Assembly (NCBI GenBank): GCA_012931725.1
Contig: CM022944.1
Coordinates: forward strand, 16,018,374-16,082,373
Length of the DNA stretch: 64,000 bases
Source: Litsea cubeba
Lineage: Eukaryota > Streptophyta > Magnoliopsida > Laurales > Lauraceae
Direction: 5' to 3'
The notes under the pieces are model-generated. The model did no database searches and had not been told where the DNA came from. It saw only the letters and a list, made by a program, of their open reading frames with translations. A program made the translations under genes and the position numbers. Shown piece by piece: positions 45,901-58,104 of this stretch (position 1 is the stretch's first letter; each line of letters begins with the position of its first letter).

Positions 45901-48900
45901 TGCACTGGCTGTTTTTTTAACCGAGAGGCATTCAATACATGATCCTTCAGTTTTCTTCTTTTCTCCCTTTGAGGAGGCTTCCGAGTTTTTGACCCGGTAA
46001 TCCATTTCAATTTGGAGGACTTGCGGGGCATGTTTGTCGACATCCTCATTCAGCTTTTGTAATTCTGAAATGAGATTAACACGAGTGTGCGGAGACATTT
46101 GCAATAAATCCAGGATGTGCAGACGTGCAGGCATGTGCTTGAAGTGTTCAATCAAGTCATACTTGAAAGCCTCCTTAGGGCCTGCATGTTCATCATTGTC
46201 GCCACTAGGGGCGCTTACAACATCTTTTCCCGAAGGATTTACATATGTAAATGAAGATTGGTTGTAATTAATGTGGTAGTCCTGGCCAGAGCGGCTGCCT
46301 CTACCAACTTCGAGAGCTTCTTGAGAAGGGTCTTTGTTTGGAAGATTGTCTTCAGGATCAAGAGGCTGTCGTTTTTCATTTGCTGAGGATGTATCAGCAG
46401 CAGAGTTGCCATCCTCAGTGATTGTGTTGCACGGAGCATTTTCCGGGAACAAGTCATGAACAGCATCCAGCAATCTTTCTTCTTCGTTGACTAATTCATC
46501 GTCCCAAGCATCAACAACTGGGAATTCTTCAGTCAGGAAGGGTGTGAACTTTGAAGTCACAGTCTCAGGAGAAGAAACCTGAGAGGTTGTCATCTCAGTG
46601 AAAGTCACGTGAGATGAGGTGGCTCCAGAAGATACATTGCTAGGCGTCGCCGGAGTGTAAGTGCTCTCATCAGACGATGCTTCGGAAGAGCTATAATCCC
46701 GAATTATCACATTACAGGAAGCTCTGACAGGAGACGTTGCCTGATCGGAGAAAGACTCATCCTCGGATGTAAGAGGATCGTCTATCCAGCAATTTTCTCC
46801 ATTTTCAGGAGTTAAGGGAGGATGTACCTGATGGTCTTCAGGGACTTCAGGCTCTGGATTGCGAGGAGGCTCGTTGACGTGGTCTTGCTCTTGTTCTAGA
46901 GCGAGACGCTGCAAGATCCTTGCATATTCTTCAAGATCAGGCATGGGAGCCAAATCTTCTTCTTCATCAACTCTTTGTGGCTCAACATTGTTGATTTCCA
47001 CTGGAGCAATGAGGGGTGCCGGTTCAACAGCATTTTCTTGCACAATCTCTTGGTCTTCTTCATCATCAGACCAGGATCCTTGTGGTTATAGGGGGTTATA
47101 CCAGATTACTGGCATAAGATGAGTCTCAAGAACCCATTCTTCATCGGAGAGGTATTCTCCTATTTCAAGGGACTCCTCCCACTCGTCTATGTAGTTGGAT
47201 TCGAATCCATCATCGTTGTCGCTGGACTCGTATCCATCAATGGAGAATCCAACTACCGAATTGCAAGAGTATGATGCCTCCTGCATGGCTTCTTTGAATT
47301 GAGGTGGCATGAAATCACTGAGAGTGAATTTTCTTACCTTCTTTGAAGTCTCTGGAAGGGATGTTTTTGTTGCCTCCAGTGAAGCGGTAGAGGAAGCCTC
47401 TGCCTTTTCTTTGACTTCTTATTTTGGCTGGGTCTTCTCTTGCCGTTTGAGCTTGAGGAGATGTTTCCTAGCCTGCCTTCGCTGCTGAGCTGTAGGCTTT
47501 GTTTTCACGACCTCCCAATTTTCATCTTCCAGGAGATCGGGATGTACCCATATGGGTTGTTCGTCTGGTGTCGGGTAAGGAACCAATTCCTTGGACGCTT
47601 GGATTGAGTTTATCACCTTGAAGGAAGTAGTGATTTTCTTTTTCGATGATTTTGATGTTTGTCCACATGTCACCATGTTGACGGAGGCAGACCCATAGTT
47701 TTTATCAAAGGTGATGACTCCGTTTTTCCACATCTCATTTATTTTTTCCCTCACAACGAAGCATTGATTGAGAGGATGCGAGATCATCTGGTGGTATGGA
47801 CAGTACCGAGGATCGTTGGTTTTGCCAACATCACCTGGTCTTTCTGGTTCAGGTAAAGTGAGCTTGCCGTTTGCCACAAGAGCCCTGAAGATTTCATCAA
47901 CATCTTTATCAAACGGGTCTTTCTTCTCTACTCGTTCTTTGAAGGCATCAGAGAGTTCAGGTCCCTTACCAGCAGCTTTGTTTTCAGCTTTCTTTGGTGG
48001 CTGAGGAGCTGACTTGGTCTGCACATTGAGGACCTCTTTTTTCTTTGGTTTTGAGGTTGCAATGGCGGTTGGCTCTTTTCTTGATGATTTCTGACTGTTG
48101 AGGTCTTTAATCACTATTTCAGCTTCCATGGAAGCTTCTAGGAGTTCTCCTAGGTTTTTTAATTTGTTGCCAATGATCATGGAGTGGATTCTAGCTCTCA
48201 TGTTGTTTCGGCAGATGTCGACTAGCGACGCTTGTGGCAATACATCAGAGCATTTGTATGCCATTGCTTTCCACTTGTGAATGAAGTCATATGTTGACTC
48301 ATTCTCCCCCTGTTTTAGGCTGCACAGCTGAGCCTAGTAGCGGGATGATCCTCACCTTTGAAGTGAGTCAGGAAGCGTGTCTCTAGCATGGCCCAGTTTA
48401 GGATGGAGTCCTCTGGCAGAGTGGAGTACCAATCGAAGGCCGTACCTTTTAGGGTACTTGCAAAGAGGCGGATCTTGAGTGCATCTTGATCCGCGATAGC
48501 TCCCGTTAGGATCTTGAAGTGGATGACGTGCTGTCTGGCTGATCCTTTCCCCATATATGTTTGGAGAGTAGGATGCTTGAATTTTGTGGGGAACGGGACC
48601 GAGTGCATCCATAAGGGATATGGTGGCTTGATCCCATGCTCCTTGAGTATATTCTCTTTTTTTGCTTTGGCGAGGATACTGTCTACGTCCTTTTTGGTAA
48701 GAGCGCGTGACTCATTTTCTTCTCCATTTACCTCATCGTCTTGATGATTCGGAGGAGGTTCATTGTTTGCCTGATTTTAGAAGGCGAGGAGAAGTTTTTC
48801 CATCAGAGTTTCAATCCTCTGCTGGCCTTATTCCAACTGCTGGATGCGGGTGATCGCATCATCTTGAGGTGGATTGTGGGGTGGTGGCTCAGAATTTGTA

Positions 48901-49853
48901 GCCAAGACGTTCATCCTTCGTGATTCGAACGAAGAAACTGTCCTGGTGACTGAGCTGGGGCTCATTCTTTTTGAAGAAGAGCTTGAGGAAGGGTCGCTCT
49001 GCCATCCTTTGCTTAAAGGAGCAGGGGATTCTTCTGAATGTCTTCTTGTCCTGGAGACGCTGCGGGTCATCGGACGTCGGACATGGATTTTTGTTGCTGA
49101 CTTTTGGCGTCTTCTGGTTTTTCCAACCATATGGACGGCAGCAATTTGGTTGGGTCTTTCTTTTTCGACCCATTTGGGAGAGACTTGAAGTGTAGGAGGC
49201 TGGGTCCTTTGCTTCTCTAGTCTCTTTTGCCTATACGACGTGCGACGGCGTATACGACGAGCAACTTGAGCTTCGGTCAGCTCTGGCTGGGCTTTGACGA
49301 TGAAGGATGTGCTCGCTCGGGCGCAGCAGCCGAGCCTGTCTTCTTTGTAGCTGGGCAAGGACAGGATGCGAACCCTGTCCTTCGCCTGTTGCAGCGAAGT
49401 TTTGAATTTTTGGAGTTCGGCCCCTGTAGAGATGAAGGGTCGAACTACAGGTTTGTGGGCCTTAGCAGGTGCTTGCAGAGGCCTTGTGATGCGTGACTTG
49501 ATTTTGGGCTTGTAGGAACAAGCTGGCTCATGCTGGGTTGACTTGGGAGTCAGGTTGGAGATGGGTCTTTCCTCTTTCATGTAAGCAAGAGGATAGAACT
49601 GGTTCTCCTTGAGTGGGGCTAAGAATGCTAGCTTGGTAGATGTTTTGGACTTTCTCTGTTTTGGTGAAGGTCTTGGGGACCAAGTCTTGGGATAGACCTG
49701 GTCGTTTGCTGGTTGAGGCTTCGTGGGGCTGTCACGGGCTTCGGGCCTTTTGGTGCTCACCTTTGGTGTCACGGTAGTGACACGTTGAGAGGCGAGTTTC
49801 TGCTTCTTGGAAGGAGCAGTTTGTTCCTCGAGAAGTGGGAATGGTCCCAGCAT
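45901..49853 (-). pseudogene. Element D gag and acidic linker (broken, start region deleted)
   Basis: Readable from LGPFPLLEEQTAPSKKQKL at 49853. A basic region follows with RRIRRRTSYRQKRLEKQR, then the gag domain with TAFDWYSTLPEDSILNWAML near 48415, zinc motif CPYHQMISHPLNQC near 47790 and the acidic Ser-rich linker 47043-45910. The first part of gag present in C (27117-27280), including its ATG, is deleted here: CTACTGT joins directly to CTTTGGG at about 49860. TAA stops at 48828-48830, 48777-48779 and 47419-47421 are CAA in C. A 1-bp deletion near 48340 shifts the frame. Confidence 0.88.
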
Positions 49854-49937
49854 CCCAAAGACAGTAGACCCTGAAAGGGCATACTAGTTTCGCTAGACAC
49901 AAAAGTTTTGAGACCGTATCCATGAGATGAGATTCTC

Positions 49938-50230
49938 TGTTTTGAAAAGTCAAGATTGGATTCATCAAAGAGAGCAGATGGTATTCCGATCTGAACACGG
50001 GCTCAGCGATTTCCGCGAGCGCCAGTGGTCTGAAAGAAATGAACCATAATTTCTCGGAACTGAATCCAAAAATGACGAGTTTTTTTTTTAAAGGCCAATA
50101 TCGGGTTCATCAAAAAGAGCAAAAGACACTCCAATCTGAACATGGGCTCAGCGATTTCCGCGAGCGCCAGTGCTCAGAAAGGAGAAGACCAAGATTTCTC
50201 TAATCTAAACCCAAAATGATGGAAGTTTTT
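49938..50230 (-). repeat. Element D leader array 2 (two units)
   Basis: Two units of about 150 bp match C array 2 in inverse orientation, with CGATTTCCGCGAGCGCCAGT near 50020 and 50165. T-rich linkers follow to 50350. Confidence 0.85.
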
Positions 50231-50412
50231 TTTTTTTGAAGATTTTTTTTTCAAGAATTTTTTAAAAAAAAAAAATCTTTTTTTTAAGATTTTTTTTGAA
50301 TTTTTTTTTTATTTTTTATTTTTTATTTAAAAATTTTTATTTTTAAAAAAATTTATTTAAAAGACGAGAGAGTACGCATAGGCCTCCTGCCCCCAGGTAA
50401 GGGTAGGATTAC

Positions 50413-51964
50413 TTTTTTTTTTTTGCTGAATGGTTAATTTGTATTGAAAGAAGAGAGAAGGGCTAGAAGCCCCCAAAATTACAAAAGACTGCACAAGACA
50501 GAAACAGCCCAAAAACCCAACCCACACTGATAATTACATAGGAACCTTCAAAACAGGGAAAAGGCAGCAGAGACAGGAGGAGCTGCAGATCGCCGAACTG
50601 AGGTGACCGAACTTCACCCAAGAGAAGAGAGCTTGGAGCCATCGACCTACTGAGGACACTGAAAAGGAACTTGCAACAGAGAAACAGGCAGCAGCAGAAG
50701 CTCAGTCTTCTAAGAAGGGAGGCTACCAGATTGGGAAAACATGCTCCAAGCATTAAACAGGGAGGGAAACCAGCAACCAACTTATGAGGAATGAGAGAGA
50801 GCAAGGCACAGAGCTGTGTCTCGACCAACCTTGCTGAATATCCTGGAGATGCAGAAATAGCTCGGGAGCCAGGAGGTCATACTAAACCCAGGCCGGACTG
50901 AGGAACCAATGGGTGGAGCAGGAATGAGCGCCTCCAGCAGTCGACTCAAGCAAGGAAAAAACCTCTGAGCATGAAGGAAGCTGTCCTCTAAGCTTATAAA
51001 CAGATCCATATAGCAGGCACAGGGAATCCAAGAGGAGGAATAGAGAGGCTAGGAGATGAACTATTGTCAAAAGTTGTTGTTAGACAAAAAATGTATAAAC
51101 AGCTGAAGAGTCCTGCCAGAAAAAGGTTTGATGATTGAACTGAGAGAGGAGGAGAGAATCTCTTTCAGAAGTGTCTTGACCTTCGTCTGAGAGGCTCTTA
51201 AATTCCTGTGAATTTGGTCATTTTCTACATTTCCAAATAACATAAGTAGTGGAGAAGAAGATGGAGGAGATTCCAAGCCTTGCTATCCTGTCACAGCTAG
51301 ATGAGAGTCTCTGCCAAATTGCTGAAGGAGAACTAGGGGCTGCACTGTTTACACCTGCTGCTTGAAGAATCCATCTCCATTGGCCAGAGGCGAAGGGACA
51401 GAGGAAGAAGAGGTGAAGCGCTGTTTCAACACTCTGGTTACAGAGACAACACCTGGAAGCTAGACTGATTCCTGTGGCTTGAGCCCGGTCATTTGTAGGA
51501 GTTTTGCAATGCATCAGACGCCAGGCAAAGAAGGACACTCTCGGACTAATGAGGTGGTTCCAAACCAGGGGAGCCCAGATTTTGTGGGGCTGAGAGTGTC
51601 TAATTAACTGCCAAGCTTCTTTGAGAGAGAGGTCTTTCCCTGGGTGGCTTTTCCAATAGATGGAGTCATCTTTTGCAGGGTCTATTGAGATAGACTGGAC
51701 GGCACTCTTTAAAGCATCTTCCACCTCTGTTTGAAGGCCTGAAGGCAAGTTCCAGGCTGATCCATCCCATAGAGTGCTGACTGTCTGATGAGGGGGAAAG
51801 GAGAAGGAGGGGAACTGTTCGGCCAGGCTTGTCTCTGAAGACCAAGAGTCAAACCAAACGTCTGCCAAGTTTCCTTTCCCTATGATCCATTTGCTGCCTT
51901 CTTGAATGATGTGGGCTGCCTTCCTGATTTTTCGCCAGACACAGGAACCAGATTTAGTTGTGGC
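50413..51964 (-). mobile_element. 5'-truncated L1-type LINE in the element D leader
   Basis: A minus-strand insertion with a 12-bp poly(A) tail (T run at 50413-50424), truncated at about 51964. Element D's leader resumes at TTAATGAACCC after it, matching C at about 26185. Target duplication is at most about 3 bp. The roughly 790 bp between the tail and the ORF2 stop (50425-51217) show no convincing domain. Confidence 0.88.
51218..51963 (-). pseudogene. LINE ORF2 C-terminal fragment (zinc-binding RVT region)
   Basis: Continuous frame with WRKIRKAAHIIQEGSKWIIG near 51930, GKGNLADVWFDSWSSE, SPRVSFFAWRLMHCKTPTND near 51545 and CCLCNQSVETALHLFFLC near 51450. This is the zinc-binding region that follows reverse transcriptase in plant non-LTR elements. 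Endonuclease and reverse transcriptase are absent through 5' truncation. The stop at 51218 looks like the end of ORF2 or a premature one. Confidence 0.88.
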
Positions 51965-52130
51965 TTAATGAACCCGTTTGGAGGACCCTTGCCTAGAACA
52001 GTCAAGCTGTCTCCGTACTCTGGACAAGGCTTTTCTTGAATCAACCATGATCAAAGAACGCAACTGGTTTAACCTTAGTGGTCTATGTGTTTTTTTTTGT
52101 TTTTTTATATATATATATTTTTTTTATTTT

Positions 52131-52600
52131 TCGATTTTTAATGAACTCATCGAAGAGAAACGATGGCCCAAAACCTTAGTCGAACAGGCTCAACATTTCT
52201 GCAAGCACGATGAACGATAGGAAAGGATCAAGGTTTCTCAATTTTGAATCCAAAATGAAAAATCTGTTTTTTTTTTTCTTTTTTCTATACCTTTAATGAA
52301 CTCATCGAAGAGAAACGATGGCCCAAAACCTTACTCGAACAGGCTCAACATTTTTGCAAGCACGATGAACGATAGGAAAGGATCAAGGTTTCTCAATTTT
52401 GAATTCAAAATGAAAAAATCTGATTTTTTTATTTTTTTTGTTTTTTGTTTTTAGATTTTTAATGAACTCATCGAAGAGAAACGATGGCCCGAAACTTTAG
52501 TCAAACAGGCTCAACATTTCTGCAAGCACGATGAACGATAGGAAAGGATCAAGGTTTCTCAATTTTGAATTCAAAATAAAAAATCTGATTTTTTTTGTTT
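52131..52600 (-). repeat. Element D leader array 1 (three units of about 155 bp)
   Basis: Three units start near 52139, 52295 and 52461, with AATGAACTCATCGAAGAGAA, CAAGCACGATGAACGATAGG and TCAAGGTTTCTCAATTTTGA. C has four units of this array. Confidence 0.9.
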
Positions 52601-52811
52601 TTTTGTTTTTTTTTTAAAAGAGAAAGAGTGGAAATAAATTCAAAGAATTAGAAATTCCCAAAAAATCTCATCTCATTTTTCTTTAGATCCGGAAACCAAC
52701 ATAGGCCACCAATTAGAAGGTAGCCAAGGAATCAAGAAAAGATATATAAGCATAGAGAAAAAGATATGATATGCAAATATTTCATTTCTAGCATCATGTC
52801 CTCAAATGAAC

Positions 52812-52831
52812 GGGTCCCACCGGGTGTGCCA
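52812..52831 (-). other. Primer-binding site of element D
   Basis: The minus strand reads TGGCACACCCGGTGGGACCC three bases after the 5' LTR, one base different from C. Confidence 0.8.
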
Positions 52832-52834
52832 GCT

Positions 52835-55393
52835 TGATGGACCACGCTTCAGCCTGGTTCTACCTAGGTCGGCGGACGTGGGAGTCCGTTGGGTCCGACC
52901 TTTTCATGACTGGGGGGCAAAGGCGTGCATCAACATTTTTTTTGTGTGGGTGTGCCAGATTTTCTATTTTACTTGGAATTACAAGTGGTGATCCGGAGAT
53001 CAACCTTCGCAAGTAAAAAGGAAATCAGCTTCTTTCAAGTTTTCCATTGCAAATATATTTAAGAAAAGAGACATTTTCTTGATTTTCCATGAAAGGCGAT
53101 TTTTTTTGGCATTTATAGCCGATTTTTGGCGTTTATAGCCGATTTACAATCCTTATCAATAATGAAAAACAATAGCTGCGATTTTTGTCTCTTTTATAAA
53201 AAAATACAAAATACAATGAAAAGCAAGAAAGTGAGGATCTAACTTCTCAGAAGATTGTGGAGGACCCGTTTAGATTGACGGTCGCAAGCCATATGTGGAC
53301 TTCGCCATTATCCATGCAAATGAGAACAGAGGATGCTATTGATTCGCTTGGCTTGGCTATAACCTCAGGTTTTTAAGGACAAATACCAAAAGGAAGTCAT
53401 ATGTCCAATAAAAAGCCAAGTAGATGGGCTGAAAAGCCACGTCTAAGCCATTGGAGGCAGAAGGAGAAGGCAAGGACCTTGGGGGGGTATCCCCCAAGGG
53501 ACTTTTGTCACCTTGTAGCGGTGGTCGGTGTAGAACTTCCGTAGAGTTTTCTCTCTTCTTTCTCTGGATTTCTGTGCTTTTTTTCTGATCTGGGATCTAT
53601 CTTCTTTTTCCGATGATCTCTGTGTTTTTCCCGATCTGGAATTCTTTGGAATGCTCTCCTATTTATAGGCTTTTTGGTAGCCATTTAGGAGGGTTTATGA
53701 GCCTTAATTGTCATAAAGCTACATAAAGGGAGGAGTTACAAGATTGAATTCTTTATTTTGTAACTCCTTTTTTTTGGTTTCTGATTGGCCGGAGGAGATT
53801 AAGGGCATTTAATCGCCTTTAATCGCCATGCTGGGAGGAGTTTCATGGGTTAAATGCCATGAATCTCTTGACTTGTAACTCCCGGATGCTTGCTTCTGAT
53901 TGGTCCGTCCAAAGAAATGGATTAATGACTGTAATAAAGCTAGTCAATTAATCGCATTAAGTGGTCGCCGAGCAGTTGAGGAGTCTCGGGCCGTGCCGCG
54001 TCTTTTGGGATTCTTCTGGCGATGATCATCGATGGATCTTAATGTAGATCGACATCGGATGACCATGTAACTTCAGGTGTTGGTTGCCAACAGTGGGTCG
54101 TAGCCATCTGTCCTGTCGATTTCTCGATCGGCCGGGTAGAAAGCACACTTTTTTTTGGTTGACCGGTTGGCGATCACTATTGATTTCGATACTCTTGATG
54201 ATTAACCCGTGTTTCTGACGGATGTCAGAGGATTTGGTGTCTCAAAAGTATGAATTTTGGAAAATACCAGAGGCCGAACACTTTGAATCGCGAAAAAACG
54301 ATGTAAAACGGGGTTTCCGGGGCCCACCGGGCGATCCCTGGCCCCAGGGTCGCAGGGGTCTGCGACCCTGGGGGAGGGTTTCCCCCTTTTGTCCCGTTTT
54401 GTGTCCATTTTTGCTGTTTTTCGATTCTTTTTTCTTCTGTATTTTTCCTTGACATTTTTGATCATTTATTGGCCTGATTTCCCTATAGAAAATCTGACGA
54501 GAATCCTTGCATTTTATTTTGCAAAGTTTCCAATTTCCTGAGAAAGCCGAATACTTTGTTGCGCAGAGCTACCGATTTTCCGTCAGAAGCTGAAACTGGG
54601 TAAAACGATGTCGGAATGGCCTGAAATTTGGGGTGAAGCTTGCTGAGCAATAAATAAGACCAACGATAGGCTTTTGTTTGAGTTTTGAAGCCGTTTGGGG
54701 TCCTATCACCAATAGACTTGCTTTTGTCGCGATGAAGATGTCGCGGCTTGATGTGCGGTCAACCGATGTCCGATTGACTTGAAATTTGACAGGGAACCTA
54801 TTGGAGTCATTTTAAGATGATCCATAGGCTCTGTCTTGGAAACCATGGTCCCGGGGAGCTTCGCCGCCGAGAGGCCTGATTTGGCTTCCGAGCATTAAAG
54901 TATGGTCAAATGTTGTCGAAATGACCTGAAATTTGACGTGTAGCCCTTTGTAAGCATTTTGAAGCCGTCCATGTGCTCTATTCGATGAGTGATGGCCTCG
55001 GTGGTTCTCGCCGCCGAGAGGCTTGATTTAGCTGTTCGAGGGTTGATGTAGGGTCAAACGTTGTCGGTTTGATTCGGAACTTGACGTGGAGCCTTTTGGA
55101 TGTATTTTGAGACCATCCATCGGCTCTGATCGAAGATTTGGTGTCTCCGATGCTTTCGCCGCCGGGAGCTCCTTTTTAGCTGCCGAAGAAGCGAAGTTAG
55201 GCCGAATGATTTTGAAATGGCCCGAAACTTCTTGTGTACTCCTCTTTTGGCTGTCTTGAAGGATCTTAGAGTTTTTGTTTGATTCTGACAAGAATTGATT
55301 TTTTAGAAGTAGCATTACCTATTTATGGCAGGTTGCGATTTCATGTAGCTCTTTGGATCTTGAAGAGGCAAAGTGACATTTTTGGTGTCAACA
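52835..55393 (-). repeat. Element D 5' LTR
   Basis: Inverse of the C LTR, 2559 bp, with the primer site on its low-coordinate side and the duplication GGCAC at 55394-55398. TATA is at 53660-53667 and the GC palindrome at about 53477-53498. It has two CGGCTATAAA units against about three in the 3' copy, and differs from that copy at many positions, so D is not a recent insertion. Confidence 0.93.
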
Positions 55394-55398
55394 GGCAC

Positions 55399-55637
55399 AA
55401 CTGACCCCTGTACTTCACAAGGTACATCAAGGAAATGCCTATGCACAGAGTTCAGATTGACCTAGGTTCTGCACTCAACCTTATCTCCACATCGGCTCTC
55501 AAAGAGTTGGGCATCCCACCCAGCAAACTGGGCCACACATCTGTATCTATCTTTGGATACGATGAGAATACTCAAAGGCCTATCGACAAAATCAGGTTCA
55601 AGTTGCAGATTGGTGATCTTATCTCTGAGGTCACTGT
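55399..55637 (+). pseudogene. Element C protease (broken)
   Basis: The frame resumes after D with MPMHRVQIDLGSALNLIS, where D has DPGS, then LGIPPSKLGHTSVSIFGYD and LQIGDLISEVTV. This is an aspartic protease that processes the polyprotein. The hAT element cuts it right after GTCACTGT (55630-55637). Start and end are set by the flanking insertions. Confidence 0.85.
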
Positions 55638-58096
55638 CATGGTTTAAAACATCGGCCGATGCCGGTTCGTATCGGCCGATACGAACCGGTATCGATCGGT
55701 ACCGCTCCGATATTGGCTAGGGATATCGGTATCGGTGTCGGCCCCTAAAATATCCCCAATTTATCGGGTGTTATCGGCCGAAATATTGAAAATATTGGCC
55801 AGATCGATATATCGGCCGATATTTCCAAAATATCGGCCGATGAGTGGTGTGTTCTCTTCTTCATCTTCCCTAAATCTGATGCCTTCTTTTGCAGGTTAAA
55901 AGGAGGAAAAAAAACTCCAAAATATTACAGTAAAAGGGAACAAAAAATATATGTACAAGAGAGAGATTGGAGGAGAATATGAGGACTAGGAGAGACTCTC
56001 ACCTAGATTCCATCGATTTGCTCCACCACAACTATCCGCCGGTTGCACCACAGCCTGCACCACAGCCTGCCTTCTTTTTCCCTTCCTCTCCTCTCCTCTC
56101 TTCCCTTATTCCCCTTTCTATTCTTCTCCTCATCTCCTCTCTTTCCTTTCCTTTTCTTTTCCCCTTCTTTCCTTTTCCTTAATTTTCCTCTTCCCTTTCC
56201 CTCTCTCGTTTCCCTCCTCTGTTTCAGTGCAGCTAACGAAATGAATGGGGCAGCCCCTTAATGAAAGGGGCGAACGATCAGGATATGCCCTTTTTAGGGC
56301 TTCTTTCCCTTTTCTAAGGTTCAGTTTGACATCTCTATTTTCTCCCTCTTATTGTCTAAAAGCTGATTCAATCATATTTTAGTGTGTTTGTTAGTTACAT
56401 TTACTGTGTCCTTTTCAAATGAACTTAAGACATGATTTGTCTTTTTCAAGAAGCAAGCAAAAGGGGAACAATCCAATCAGACAAACTTGTCTAATGCGGA
56501 AAGACCCTTGTATGAACAGTGAAACATGACGTTACTTTTGGTAGGTCGTGTTTTTCATTTTTTCTTTAACTTTGGGGCCTCTAAAGTAAGATCCACACCA
56601 CTGACTGGATTCAGAGGGTAAAAAACGACTACACATCCAAATTGCAACCGCTAGATGATCTTCTGCTTTTAGATATTTATTAAAAAAAAATCATACCGAT
56701 AGATCCATGTTTTTCACATTTGTGGGCCCAACATGATAGATCAGAACCGTCAGTCCTCTTATTCTGGGCCACCAAATGATGATCCAAACTGCCCATAGCC
56801 ATTAAAATGTGGAACACTTGTTTGAGATAAAATTTCAACCGTTGGATGATCACAGATCTTGGGATATTTGCAAAATCCCTATACAATTAGATCTATTTTT
56901 ACATGTCTTACCAAACAGTCTATTTTTAAAATATCTATATCTTACCAAACAATCTATTTGTAAAACACTCATTTCAAACCGCTCCATTTGAAATAGATCT
57001 ATATCATACAGATCTGTTTCGTAAAGATAAGATTTGCCAAACGGACCCTAATACTCTTTGACAGTCTGTTGAGCATGCAACATTAAAACCATGCCATCTT
57101 GTGGGTCCCACAATGGGGCCCACCTACATCAAATCCAAACCATTCAAAATATTTCTCCCTCCCTCTATTATGCCCTGAAAAAGTTTCACTCTAATTGAAA
57201 ATTATCCTACCATGTACAATCAGATTAATCCATCAACCAATTTAAAAAAAAAACCAATCTAATAAGGACACATCTCTTAATAAAATGAAATTGGATGAAG
57301 GGCAACCATTTTAAGTGATTTAGATTTCTGTAGGTGGGTCCACTATGAAGACTACAAGATTTTGAATCTATCTCACTATTTTTTAATTACACCTTACTAA
57401 ATAAGCTTAATTGTTTTAAATCTAAACCACCCAAGGATAAATGTCCCTTCTTGTGTGGGCCTTTAAAAAATCTTACTCAAATAGGAGTCAGGCCCAGTGA
57501 ATTAGTCACTTGTAAGTTGTAACACATCTAGAGTAATAATTCAAAATTTTCAAATCATGTAGCATGATCAATTTAATTTTGGCCTAACTATAATTCAAGT
57601 TAAGTATTTTCACTTAATTTAGAGTTGTGCCCTTCATCAATGATTTTAATTATGTGGCCTGATTAAATTGATAAAGGACCCAACTCTAAATTAAATAAAA
57701 AATTAAAAAGCTAATATAAGGTAATTTATTTATTTTTTGAATGATTTGGATTGTTAGATGTGGACTATAATGACTGATTTATTAATTATGAAGATGGGCT
57801 AAATATCAAACATCAAACTTAGCATATTTAACTCAAAAAAAAAATAAACAGCGATACAGGATGTTATGACTTAGGGAGGACCGATATTTTATTTTATAGT
57901 GTGTACTAATGAAAAAAAATATTGTTTTCCAGTGTTTTCCAATATTTTGGATTTTTTTGGATATTTTTGAGAATCTTTTTGGATTAGAAAAAAAACTCAC
58001 ACCGCGACGACCGCGACGGACAGATATCCGCGACGATATCCGATATCATATCAGTTTCTCGGCCGGCCGATACCGCGACCGAGATTTTAAACCATG
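55638..58096. mobile_element. Non-autonomous hAT-like DNA transposon in element C
   Basis: A 2459-bp insertion with inverted ends CATGGTTTAAAAC and (inverse) CATGGTTTAAAAT, and an exact 8-bp duplication GTCACTGT at 55630-55637 and 58097-58104. An 8-bp duplication points to hAT. Subterminal regions are packed with ATCGGCCGATA and related dyads (55650-55850, 57990-58080). The interior has a CT-rich stretch (56080-56215) and AT-rich sequence, with no transposase. The frame at 55967-56182 is low complexity. Confidence 0.85.
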
Positions 58097-58104
58097 GTCA
58101 CTGT

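Larger units (their letters stand above)
31269..55393 (-). mobile_element. Element D: Tat-lineage Ty3/gypsy retrotransposon with an antisense gene
   Basis: A complete 24,125-bp minus-strand element (about 22.6 kb without its L1) inserted in element C, flanked by GGCAC at 31264-31268 and 55394-55398. The order on the minus strand is 5' LTR (55393-52835), primer site, leader, gag, linker, protease, RT, RNase H, archaeal-type RNase H, integrase (end 41001), tandem-repeat region, a gene on the opposite strand (35017-39607), polypurine tract and 3' LTR (33833-31269). It belongs to the same family as C, in opposite orientation. Relative to C it lacks 475 bp covering the gag start. Sense coding regions are broken by stops and frameshifts. 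Confidence 0.93.

Noticed and set aside
55967..56182. 71-codon frame in the hAT element
   Set aside because: Pro/Ser/Phe runs from a CT-rich tract; no transposase motif.
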